A DNA stretch of 7,124 nt from JAVKSL01 sp039583695 (GCA_039583695.1 JAVKSL010000126.1:1-7124); one strand, 5' to 3'. Positions 1-6,370 are shown, counted from the stretch's first letter. Made by a program: numbers and translations. The notes: a model not told the origin generated them from the sequence alone.

Positions 1-1
1 C

Positions 2-1909
2 TACGAGGACGAGGAGGTCGTCGTACAGGTCGTCGCCCGGCCCGCGTCCCGGCGTCGCGATGCCAGCGCGCAGCGGGCAGTGCTCGGTCTGCAAGGGATC
101 GCGGCACCGAGCCCGGCGCTCCGTGTGGTCGGACCGATCGTGCACGGGATCCTCGACTTCGTGACTCCCGGCCCCTCGACCCCGGCACGTCCCGCGCCGC
201 ACCACAGCGAGCTGCCGCACCCGGAGCTGCGCGCCGCCCGCCAAAAGGTCCAGCGCCCCTGCTTCGAGGCCGTCATCCGGGTCGCCGTCTCGTCGCCTGG
301 CACCGGCCGCCACGCCAAGCGACACCTACGCAGCCGGGCCCGGGCGATCTGTGCCGCCTTTGGCGAGTACGCGGCGGAGAACGCCCTGACCGCTCGCCGT
401 CTTCGACACCCCGACGCAGTGATCGCGTCAACCCGTCTCCACGGAGGTGACCTGTACTCCGCCCCCGAGATCGCCGCGCTGGCCCACCTGCCGCTTGACC
501 GCGACGTGCCGGGGGTGTCCCGTGCCGGGGCCCGCAGCGTCGCACCGCCACCCGAGATCTACCGCGAGGGCAAGGTCCTCGGCGACGCCGAGACCGGATC
601 ACGCCGACCGGTGGCCCTCGCACCGGCCGACGCCTGTCACCACTTGCACCTGCTGGGCGCGACCGGTTCGGGCAAGTCGACCCTGCTGCTCAACCTCGTG
701 CTGGGCGACATCGCCGGCAGGAGGGGCACGGTGGTCATCGACCCCAAGGGCGCCCTCGTCGAGGACATCCTCGACCGGCTCCCCGAGGACGCGAGTGAGC
801 GCACGGTGGTGATCGACGCCGAGGACTCCGAGCCGCCCACGCTCAACGTGCTCGCCGGCTCCGACGTCCACCTCGTGGTCGACCAGGTCGTCGGTATCAT
901 GCACCGGCTCTTCGAGTCAGCCTGGGGCCCTCGCACCGACGACATCCTGCGCGCCGCGTGCCTGACCCTGCGCCAGCATCCCGGCGCCAACCTGTCCCAG
1001 GTCCCGAAGCTCCTCGGCGACCCGCTCTACCGAGCGCCACTCGTGGCCGCGGTGAAGGACCCGGTGCTCCGGGGCTTCTGGCGCTGGTACGACGGGCTGT
1101 CGGAGGGAGCACGCTCGGCCGTGATCGGCCCGGTGACCAACAAGCTGCGCGCCTTCCTGCTCCGACCCTTCGTGCGGGCCGTGGTCGGCACGGGCACGTC
1201 GAGCTTCTCGCTCGACAAGGTCCTCGACGGCGGGGTCCTCTTGTGCCGGCTGCCCAAGGGTGTCCTCGGCGACGAGTCGACCCGGCTTCTCGGGTCCCTC
1301 CTCGTCGCCCAGGTCTGGCAGTCCGTCAGCTCCCGGGCACGCGGCGGGCGGTGGGGACGCGGGTGCGGTCTCTACCTCGACGAGTGCCAGAACTTCCTCG
1401 CGCTCCCGGGCAGCCTTGAGGACATCCTCGCCGAGGCGCGCGCCTACGGGCTCGGGCTCGTCCTGGCCCACCAGCACCTCACCCAGCTCCCCGCCGATCT
1501 GGCCGACGCGGTGTCGGCCAATGCCCGCTCCAAGATCATCCTCTCGTGCTCGCCCGAGGACGCCCACCGCCTCGAGCGCACCGTGGCACCGGACCTCACC
1601 GCGCACGACCTCTCGCATCTCGGCGCCTACCAGGCCGCGGCGCGTCTCGTGGTCGACGGCGAGGAGAGCGCCGCCTTCACGCTGCGCACCCGACCCGCCG
1701 GAGCGGCAGTGCCGGGCAGGGCGGCGCTGGTGCGGGACCGCTCCCAGGAGAGCTTCGGGCTGTCGGAGCAGGAGCGACGAGCCCTGCAGCTTCGCGCCGA
1801 GGGCCGGTGGAGCGGACGATCGGCGGCCGATACCCCGGACACTGGCCCGGACGGTTTCAAGTTGCCGGGGCTCTCGGTCGTCGAAGCCGCCGGTGACGAC
1901 GCGGCATGA
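2..1909 (+). CDS. VirD4/TraG-like conjugative coupling ATPase, 5' partial
   Basis: The frame is open from the first bases to TGA at 1907-1909, giving 635 visible residues; the true start lies off the left edge. A GTG at position 80 is only an internal possibility, since coding-like sequence precedes it. Counting from position 2, a Walker A motif GATGSGKST lies at 219-227 (Lys225). A Walker B strand LYLDE with Asp460-Glu461 follows, then an AHQHLTQL segment with a sensor-type Gln491. This order and spacing fit the VirD4/TraG/HerA-FtsK class of hexameric ATPases, which couple relaxosome DNA to a conjugative channel at the membrane. The N-terminal membrane segments expected of such proteins would be upstream and are not seen. 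The C-terminal ~100 residues are Ala/Arg-rich and less conserved in appearance. The stop overlaps the next start (ATGA). A DNA-packaging ATPase of another branch cannot be excluded. Confidence 0.88.
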   Translation, partial: YEDEEVVVQVVARPASRRRDASAQRAVLGLQGIAAPSPALRVVGPIVHGILDFVTPGPSTPARPAPHHSELPHPELRAARQKVQRPCFEAVIRVAVSSPGTGRHAKRHLRSRARAICAAFGEYAAENALTARRLRHPDAVIASTRLHGGDLYSAPEIAALAHLPLDRDVPGVSRAGARSVAPPPEIYREGKVLGDAETGSRRPVALAPADACHHLHLLGATGSGKSTLLLNLVLGDIAGRRGTVVIDPKGALVEDILDRLPEDASERTVVIDAEDSEPPTLNVLAGSDVHLVVDQVVGIMHRLFESAWGPRTDDILRAACLTLRQHPGANLSQVPKLLGDPLYRAPLVAAVKDPVLRGFWRWYDGLSEGARSAVIGPVTNKLRAFLLRPFVRAVVGTGTSSFSLDKVLDGGVLLCRLPKGVLGDESTRLLGSLLVAQVWQSVSSRARGGRWGRGCGLYLDECQNFLALPGSLEDILAEARAYGLGLVLAHQHLTQLPADLADAVSANARSKIILSCSPEDAHRLERTVAPDLTAHDLSHLGAYQAAARLVVDGEESAAFTLRTRPAGAAVPGRAALVRDRSQESFGLSEQERRALQLRAEGRWSGRSAADTPDTGPDGFKLPGLSVVEAAGDDAA

Positions 1910-2799
1910 CCCGGACGATGGCTCCTCCGACTTCCCATGCATCTCCTTCTTCTCTCTCCCTTTCCGGCCTCGGCCGGGCGCGCCTGCGCCTCTCCGACGA
2001 CCTCGTCACCGCGGCTGCTCATCACCTGACCGATCGGGATCGGGCCATCTGCGCCCTCCTTGCCGAGCATCGGGTGCTCACGACCGGCCAGATCGCGACT
2101 GTCGCCTTCGACAGCCCGATCTCGGCTCGCCACCGCCTGGCCACGCTGTACCGGCTGCGAGTGCTCGACCGGTTCCGGCCGTTCCGCCGCGTGGGCACCG
2201 CACCGAACCACTGGGTGCTCGACGCCATCGGAGCCATGGTCGTCGCCGCCGAGCGAGGCGTGGAAGACGACGAGCTGCACTGGCGCCGCGACCGTGCCCT
2301 CGGGCTGGCCGGCAGCAGCCAGCTCGCCCACCGGGTCGGGATCAACGGCTTCTTCTGCGCCCTGCTCGGCGCGGCGAGAGGGCAGCCCGGTGGCGAGCTG
2401 CGGGTCTGGTGGCCGGAGCGGCGCTGCCGGGCGACCTGGGGGGAGGTCGTTCGCCCCGACGGCTACGGCGTCTGGCAGGACGCGGACTCCGAGATCGCCT
2501 TCTTCTTGGAGTACGACCGGGGAACCGAGACCCATGCCCGGCTCGTCGCCAAACTCGAAGGCTACGCGACCTTGGCTGCTGCCGCCCAGGACCCGTTCTG
2601 GGTGCTGTTCTGGTTCACCGGCACCAAGCGTGAGGCGGCCGCTCGAAAGGCGCTCGCCGGCGCGCCCGTCCCGGTTGCCACCGCGTGCGAGGGAGCCCCG
2701 CCGAGCGACGCGGTGTGGCTCCCCGCCGGCCCGTCTGGAAACCGTCGTCGCCTGGCCGAGCTGGGTACTGCTCCGACTCGGCGCGGTGCCGGGCTGTGA
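1906..2799 (+). CDS. Replication-relaxation family protein
   Basis: The 297-residue protein starts at ATG 1906, which overlaps the stop of the ATPase gene (ATGA); no strong Shine-Dalgarno is visible, so coupling is likely. Residues ~41-95 (from LTDRDRAICALL to the VLDRF segment) look like a winged helix-turn-helix. The C-terminal half carries PDG at 184-186, then an acidic strand FFLEYDRGTE with Glu202 and Asp204, then a KLEGY segment. This layout matches my memory of the actinobacterial replication-relaxation family (Pfam Replic_Relax). That family is found on plasmids and integrative elements beside TraG-like ATPases, and its biochemistry is poorly defined. The PD...ExD pattern resembles the PD-(D/E)xK nuclease core, but this is inference. 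Family assignment is fairly sure; the function in DNA processing or plasmid replication is inferred from context. A second ATG at 1918 is an alternative start. Confidence 0.8.
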   Translation: MTRTMAPPTSHASPSSLSLSGLGRARLRLSDDLVTAAAHHLTDRDRAICALLAEHRVLTTGQIATVAFDSPISARHRLATLYRLRVLDRFRPFRRVGTAPNHWVLDAIGAMVVAAERGVEDDELHWRRDRALGLAGSSQLAHRVGINGFFCALLGAARGQPGGELRVWWPERRCRATWGEVVRPDGYGVWQDADSEIAFFLEYDRGTETHARLVAKLEGYATLAAAAQDPFWVLFWFTGTKREAAARKALAGAPVPVATACEGAPPSDAVWLPAGPSGNRRRLAELGTAPTRRGAGL

Positions 2800-3164
2800 C
2801 GGCCGCCCGAGAGCGACCCCGCCGACGCGCCGCCCCCTCGGCCGCTACGTCCTGCCTCTCCGTCGGATCCGGGCGCCCGACGCCGGCACACAACGGCCTG
2901 ACGTCGGCGACGGGTGAGCACCGCCCCGAAGGGCAGACCTCCACGGCGCCGGGTCTGACCGTCGTCCTCCCGTTGACGCCCCCTCGCCTCACGCCGGACG
3001 CGGCCGCCGCCCTGCTCCGCCTGCTCCTCCATGCCGGCGAGCCGGCTGCATCTTCCCTGGCAGCGGGATGGCCGGGCCGGACCGCCACCGGTGGCGGCGC
3101 CCGTGGAGGTAGAACCTCGGGGGACCGGGAAGTCGGGCCGGCCGAGACGAGGAGAGCGGCGTGA
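2796..3164 (+). CDS. Small coupled protein of unknown function (122 aa)
   Basis: I do not recognise this gene. It fills the whole 361-base space between its neighbours. Its GTG start at 2796 overlaps the TGA of the replication-relaxation gene (GTGA), and its TGA at 3162-3164 overlaps the GTG start of the recombinase (again GTGA). Overlap at both ends is the main argument that it is real. The N-terminus is basic (Arg-rich). Residues ~59-82 form a Pro-rich lead (PLTPPRLTPD) followed by an Ala/Leu-rich amphipathic helix (AAAALLRLLLHAGE), the only part that looks structured. The C-terminus is Gly/Arg/Thr-rich and probably disordered. There is no good Shine-Dalgarno before the GTG, so translation would depend on coupling. 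The same frame is open upstream to a GTG at 2685, inside the preceding gene. The alternative is a regulatory spacer that is open by chance because of the high GC. Confidence 0.45.
   Translation: MTAARERPRRRAAPSAATSCLSVGSGRPTPAHNGLTSATGEHRPEGQTSTAPGLTVVLPLTPPRLTPDAAAALLRLLLHAGEPAASSLAAGWPGRTATGGGARGGRTSGDREVGPAETRRAA
3082..3097. repeat. Perfect 16-bp palindrome
   Basis: CCGCCACCGGTGGCGG reads the same on both strands. It lies 63 bases before the recombinase start, inside the 3' part of the small upstream reading frame. It could be an operator for a dimeric regulator or an mRNA hairpin affecting the coupled recombinase start. In such GC-rich DNA it may also be chance, and no second copy was noticed in the window. 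Confidence 0.3.
3149..3154 (+). promoter_or_regulatory. Shine-Dalgarno of the recombinase gene
   Basis: GAGGAG ends six bases before the GTG at 3161. It is the best ribosome-binding site in the left cassette and decides the recombinase start. That start also gives the expected N-terminus, with the catalytic serine at residue 11. Confidence 0.65.
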
Positions 3165-5029
3165 AGCGCTTCGCCTTCTACGGGAGGGTATCGACCGAGG
3201 ACCAGCAGGACCCCGAGTCGTCCAAGGGTTGGCAGCTCTCGCGGTCCCGTGGGCTCATCGAGCCGGCCGGCGGTGTGGTCGTGACCGAGTACTTCGACAT
3301 CGGCCGGTCACGGTCCCTGCCTTGGAAACGCCGGCCCGCGGCGGCATCGCTCCTCGACGCGCTGGCCCGGCCGGACCGCGGCTTCGAGGCGGTCGTCATC
3401 GGCGAGCCCGCCCGCGCCTTCTACGGCAACCAGTTCGGCCTCACCTTCCCCGTCTTCGCCCACTACGGCGTGGAGCTGTGGGTGCCCGAGGTGGGAGGCG
3501 CCATCGACCCGGGATCGGACGCCCATGACCTCGTCATGTCGCTCTACGGCGGGATGTCCAAGGGCGAGCGCAACCGCATCAAGATCCGCGTCCGCGCCGC
3601 CATGGCCGCACAAGCCCGCACCGAGGGGCGCTTCCTGGGCGGCCGTCCGCCCTACGGCTACCGCCTCGCCGATGCCGGGCCGCACCCCAACCCGGGCAAG
3701 GCGGCAGTGGGCCAGCGCCTCCACCGCCTGGAGCCCGACCCGGACGCGGCCCCGGTGGTGCGCCGCATCTTCGACGAGCACGTGGCCGGTCGTGGCCTGT
3801 ACGCCATCGCCGAAGGGCTGACCCGCGACGGCATCGCCTGCCCCTCCGCCCACGACCGAGCACGCAACCCGCACCGACACGGGCTTGCCTGGTCGAAGAT
3901 GGCGGTGCGGGCGATCCTCGCCAACCCGCGCTACACCGGCCGCCAGGTGTGGAACCGCCAGCGCCGCGACGAAGTGCTCCTCGACGTCGAAGACGTCGCG
4001 CTCGGCCACGTGAGCAAGATGCGCTGGAACGACGAGGACGCCTGGATCGTCTCCGAGGCGCTCACCCACGAGCCGCTCGTGTCCGACGAGCAATTCCGGG
4101 CTGTGCGCTCTCTCGCCGCCGCGGGCCGGCGGCGCCCAGTGGTGCGAAAGCCGCGGCCCGCCTCCCAGCCGTTCGCGCTGCACGGCCTCGTCGTCTGCGC
4201 TCTCTGCCAGCGCAAGATGCAGGGAAGCGCCAACCACGGGCGCGCCCACTACCGCTGCCGCTACCCGAGCGAGTACGCCATCGCCAACGAGCTCGACCAT
4301 CCGAAGAACGTCTACGTGCGCGAAGACCAGATCCTCGGGCCCCTCGATGGCTGGCTCGCCCAGGTCTTCGACCCCAGCCGGCTCGACACCACCCTCGACG
4401 CGCTTGAGCTCGCCGCCTCATCGACCGACGATGCCGGCCAAGCCAAGGCCCAGGCGGCGCGGCGCAGAGTGGCCGAGTGCGACACCCGTCTCGCCCGCTA
4501 CCGAGCCGCACTCGAGGCCGGCACCGACCCGGCAGTCGTCAGCGCCTGGATCGCCGAGGTCCAGGCCGAGCGCCTCTCGGCCGAGGTCGAGCTTGGTCGG
4601 GCAACGGGACAGCGGAGCCGGCGCATGTCTCGGGACCAGCTGGCCGCACTGGTCACCGGTCTCGGCGACCTGCTCGGCGTGCTCGCCGGCGCCACGCCGG
4701 AGGACAAGGCCGAGGTCTACCGCCGCCTCGGGCTCCAGCTCACCTACGACCCGGCCCGCCGGGTGGTGACCGTCGAGTCGCACCTGGGCCCGGATGGGGG
4801 CGAGGTGTCAGCACGCGCTCCACGGCCAGGGAGCGGGCCAACGGCGGGCGCAGCAGGCGCGCCAGGCGCCGAGCCCGTGGGCAAAAGTCAGTGTCGGAGG
4901 GGGGACTTGAACCCCCACGCCCTTGCGGGCACCAGCCCCTCAAGCAGATCGGCTCCGTCGCTGCAGGCTTGCGGTGCAGGTCACAATGGGCGACCCGGTC
5001 GCTGCGACCGTCCTGGATCGCTCCCCTAG
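3161..5029 (+). CDS. Large serine recombinase (site-specific integrase)
   Basis: The 622-residue protein starts at GTG 3161. The resolvase-type catalytic domain spans ~1-160, with YGRVSTEDQ giving Arg9 and the nucleophile Ser11. GERNRIKIRVR introduces the long E-helix. The Recombinase domain follows at ~160-300 (GGRPPYGYRL, then the AVRAILANPRYTG segment). A zinc ribbon has Cys346, Cys349 and Cys366, with His380 a possible fourth ligand. A coiled coil lies at ~427-480 (ARRRVAECDTRLARYRAAL and following). This is the architecture of large serine integrases, which join attP and attB through a covalent 5'-phosphoserine intermediate. The usual DRLSR-type box is replaced by GEPARAFYGN. I believe this variant is normal for an actinobacterial subfamily. 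The last ~46 residues are encoded by the antisense of a tRNA-Leu fragment plus the DNA beyond it (RRGDLNPHALAG is the typical tRNA-antisense peptide), so the C-terminus depends on the integration state. It probably mobilises the element. Confidence 0.9.
   Translation: MKRFAFYGRVSTEDQQDPESSKGWQLSRSRGLIEPAGGVVVTEYFDIGRSRSLPWKRRPAAASLLDALARPDRGFEAVVIGEPARAFYGNQFGLTFPVFAHYGVELWVPEVGGAIDPGSDAHDLVMSLYGGMSKGERNRIKIRVRAAMAAQARTEGRFLGGRPPYGYRLADAGPHPNPGKAAVGQRLHRLEPDPDAAPVVRRIFDEHVAGRGLYAIAEGLTRDGIACPSAHDRARNPHRHGLAWSKMAVRAILANPRYTGRQVWNRQRRDEVLLDVEDVALGHVSKMRWNDEDAWIVSEALTHEPLVSDEQFRAVRSLAAAGRRRPVVRKPRPASQPFALHGLVVCALCQRKMQGSANHGRAHYRCRYPSEYAIANELDHPKNVYVREDQILGPLDGWLAQVFDPSRLDTTLDALELAASSTDDAGQAKAQAARRRVAECDTRLARYRAALEAGTDPAVVSAWIAEVQAERLSAEVELGRATGQRSRRMSRDQLAALVTGLGDLLGVLAGATPEDKAEVYRRLGLQLTYDPARRVVTVESHLGPDGGEVSARAPRPGSGPTAGAAGAPGAEPVGKSQCRRGDLNPHALAGTSPSSRSAPSLQACGAGHNGRPGRCDRPGSLP
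4892..4945 (-). other. tRNA-Leu(GAG) 3' half, putative attachment-site core
   Basis: On the minus strand this segment can be read base by base as the 3' half of a class II tRNA. It holds the anticodon loop TTGAGGG (anticodon GAG, 4937-4943), the anticodon-stem 3' strand GCTGG, and a variable arm GCCC-GCAA-GGGC. Next come a perfect T-arm GGGGG-TTCAAGT-CCCCC (4900-4916), the acceptor strand CTCCGAC (4893-4899) and discriminator A at 4892. CCA is not encoded. The 5' half is missing: the upstream strand pairs with the anticodon stem for only two bases, and no D-arm follows. Integrating elements often carry such 3' tRNA halves as attP cores that rebuild the tRNA on insertion. It overlaps the 3' end of the recombinase gene. 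A functional tRNA cannot be made from it alone. Confidence 0.8.
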
Positions 5030-5048
5030 GCCTGCTTCGCGCAAATCG

Positions 5049-5067
5049 GTGATCAAGCTGTGATCAA
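5049..5067. repeat. Paired direct repeat GTGATCAA
   Basis: GTGATCAA occurs at 5049-5056 and 5060-5067, so the repeat period is 11 bases, about one helical turn. Each copy contains the palindrome TGATCA. It lies ~100 bases from the tRNA-type core and before the decayed tyrosine integrase. It could be arm-type binding sites for an integrase or excisionase, or an operator. No function is shown. Confidence 0.35.
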
Positions 5068-5179
5068 CTGGGAGTGTCATCGGCGGATCCAGGCGTCTGG
5101 GATGCTTGAACACGGCGACGCGCCCGAGACCCACCAATACTCTTGGTCCATACCCGGCCAGCCGGTCAAAGGCTTCGCG

Positions 5180-5593
5180 GAGTGGAGCAAGCCTGGAAAG
5201 CTGTCAGTCAGGAGAGTCCGGTACATCGACACCATCCTGAGCTGCCAGGACGAGGAGCGCATGCTGTTAGGCGCCGGCTATCTGAACGTGGGCTTGGTCT
5301 TCGGGTCTGCCCGACGGCTGCCCGTACCGTCCGAAGCGTTTCAGCCGCGAGTTCGACCGGAAGCAACTGGCGTACAACCGCGGCCACCGCGGGAGCCGCT
5401 CCCCCGTCTACGGCTTCACGACCTCCGACATACAGGGGCGATCCTGGCGCCCGCCCGAGGTCGTGGCCGAGAGGCTCGGTCACGCGACCGTCATGCCCCG
5501 CGGCGGGGGCAGGTTCACCCAGCTGCTGAACCTGGAGCCGGAGGCGTCGAGGCAGCTGACTCAGACGAGCTGCTGGCGGTAGGAGACGAGTAG
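5180..5593 (+). pseudogene. Decayed tyrosine recombinase/integrase (C-terminal catalytic part)
   Basis: Integrase-like motifs appear in order but alternate between two frames. In the frame of position 5180, SKPGKLSVRRVRYID, EERMLLGAGY and the GLVF segment run to ~5310. In the next frame, FSREFDRKQ lies at 5340-5366. Back in the first frame, LPRLRLHDLRHTGAILA contains the box-II HDLRHT at 5417-5434. In the other frame again, PEVVAERLGHATV starts at 5454 and TQLLNLEPEASRQL follows at 5517. This is the order of the phage-integrase catalytic domain (HxxR, then LGH, then Tyr), so at least three frameshifts have occurred. The expected nucleophilic Tyr is a Phe (codon 5514-5516) with altered spacing. 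No SAM-like arm- or core-binding domain can be recognised upstream, so the 5' part is lost or degraded. It cannot be active as written. It is probably a relic of an older integrase at the same tRNA-type site. Confidence 0.7.
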
Positions 5594-5760
5594 AAGATCG
5601 CCCGATCCGGGCCTCTACCCGCGAACCCGGGAATACCCGTGGGCTTTGCCCGGTGAGGGCTGGTGTGGAGGAGCGACAAGCTCACTTGCCGCCTTTGGAG
5701 ATTGCGGCCCGGTGGTCGATCCTGGGTGACTGAGCCCGGGCATCGGCTACCACAAGCGAA
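5594..5760. other. Gene-free spacer between convergent units
   Basis: No coding frame or RNA gene is recognised here. Short hairpins can form at 5600-5612 (GCCCG-ATC-CGGGC, just after the pseudogene) and at 5641-5651 (GGGC-TTT-GCCC). Neither is followed by a T-run, so I do not call them intrinsic terminators, although convergent transcription from both sides would need one here. Confidence 0.4.
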
Positions 5761-6189
5761 TCAGACCAACGCGGTCACCAACTCCAGGCCCGGAGTGCCG
5801 CAATAGATGCCATCGTGGGCCACAAGCGGAAGCCCGTAGCGGATCGCCGTTGCGGCGATCCAAAGATCATTGGTGTGCCTGTCGTCCGCCAGCGCGTGAG
5901 CGACGCGACGGCAGGCGACCCGAAGTTTGGCCACCTCCCAAGTGAGCTCGTCATCGACGGGCGCAACCCCCGCTATGGCAAGGCGCCGTTCGAGGTCAGC
6001 ACGGCGTGCTGGACCCCACTGGGCGAGCAAGGCACCGAAGCGCAGCTCCGCGACCGTCTGGCTGGCGACAATCAAGAGACGGCCCACCAGATGACGGGCG
6101 TAGAGCGAAGCCAGGTTCTCCTGACGCCTCGTCAGTGGTGCTCCGAAAACATTGGTGTCGACTACAACCGCCCGCCGACCAGCGCTCAA
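5761..6189 (-). CDS. PIN-domain ribonuclease toxin (VapC-like)
   Basis: This is a 142-residue single-domain protein, the usual VapC length. The PIN acidic residues are in place: Asp11 in VVVDTNVF, Glu48 in TVAELRFG, Asp108 in HTNDLWIAATAI, and Asp126 in LVAHDGIYCG. Such residues bind the metal for RNA cleavage. VapC toxins cut tRNA, rRNA or mRNA in the cytoplasm when freed from their antitoxin. The start is TTG at 6189, and TTGA overlaps the TGA of the upstream antitoxin gene. No ATG or GTG lies between it and the first catalytic Asp. The toxin would therefore be translated mainly by coupling, keeping it below the antitoxin level. As the last gene of a minus-strand operon it fits an addiction or defence module on a mobile element. 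The RNA target is unknown. Confidence 0.85.
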   Translation of the reverse strand: MSAGRRAVVVDTNVFGAPLTRRQENLASLYARHLVGRLLIVASQTVAELRFGALLAQWGPARRADLERRLAIAGVAPVDDELTWEVAKLRVACRRVAHALADDRHTNDLWIAATAIRYGLPLVAHDGIYCGTPGLELVTALV

Positions 6190-6365
6190 GCCCGGATCGC
6201 GTCGAGGAAGGCGTCAGCCTCCTCGTCGCTCAGGCCCTCGATCAGGAACTCTTCGATGGAACCCAGGGGTTGGCGACCGGCAAGGAGCTCATCCAGGCCA
6301 TGGGGACGGTAGAAGTCGTCAGGGACCGGCTGGTCTCGGCGCTCTGGGGGCGATACATGAGTCAC
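6186..6365 (-). CDS. Probable antitoxin of the PIN toxin (59 aa)
   Basis: GTG at 6365 is chosen as the start because AGGAGG ends five bases before it. The frame is open further upstream, but that part overlaps the preceding gene and has no better signal. The 59-residue product is acidic towards its end (SIEEFLIEGLSDEEADAFLDAI), an amphipathic helix of the kind that wraps a PIN toxin's active site. Its middle (DDFYRPHGLDELLAG) matches no DNA-binding fold that I recognise, so it may not repress its own operon by itself. Its stop overlaps the toxin's TTG start. The role rests on position, size and the tail pattern. The antitoxin family is not recognised. Confidence 0.7.
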   Translation of the reverse strand: MTHVSPPERRDQPVPDDFYRPHGLDELLAGRQPLGSIEEFLIEGLSDEEADAFLDAIRA

Positions 6366-6370
6366 TGGGT

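Noticed and set aside
917..1942. Long minus-strand open frame of 341 codons opposite the ATPase gene
   Set aside because: It lies wholly antisense to a gene with clear Walker A and B motifs, is composed of low-complexity Arg/Gly/Glu runs, and is a common shadow in GC-rich DNA.
1260..2633. 457-codon + strand frame overlapping the ATPase and replication-relaxation genes
   Set aside because: It is a Ser/Pro/Arg-rich shadow in another frame that spans the ATGA junction of two recognisable genes.
3105..3118. GGAGGT as a ribosome-binding site
   Set aside because: No start codon lies at a suitable distance downstream; the recombinase is better served by GAGGAG at 3149-3154.
3308..4300. 330-codon minus-strand open frame opposite the recombinase
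   Set aside because: Antisense to a gene with intact serine recombinase motifs; its Val/Gly/Ala/Glu-rich translation shows no recognisable domain.
4946..5000. Possible 5' half of the tRNA-Leu continuing from the anticodon loop
   Set aside because: Only two anticodon-stem pairs form, no D-arm follows, and no matching GTCGGAG acceptor strand is found, so the tRNA is not complete.
4477..5052. Alternative + frame ending SEGGLEPPRPCGH... through the tRNA fragment
   Set aside because: This is another frame of the tRNA antisense and of the recombinase coiled-coil region. The recombinase frame carries the domain motifs.
5060..5593. A real 177-residue protein in this frame
   Set aside because: Integrase motifs fall partly in another frame, and the frame's last third is Arg/Pro/Ala-rich shadow. 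It is better explained as a frameshifted relic.
5641..5660. Intrinsic terminator at the GGGC-TTT-GCCC hairpin
   Set aside because: The stem is only four or five pairs and no T-run follows on either strand.
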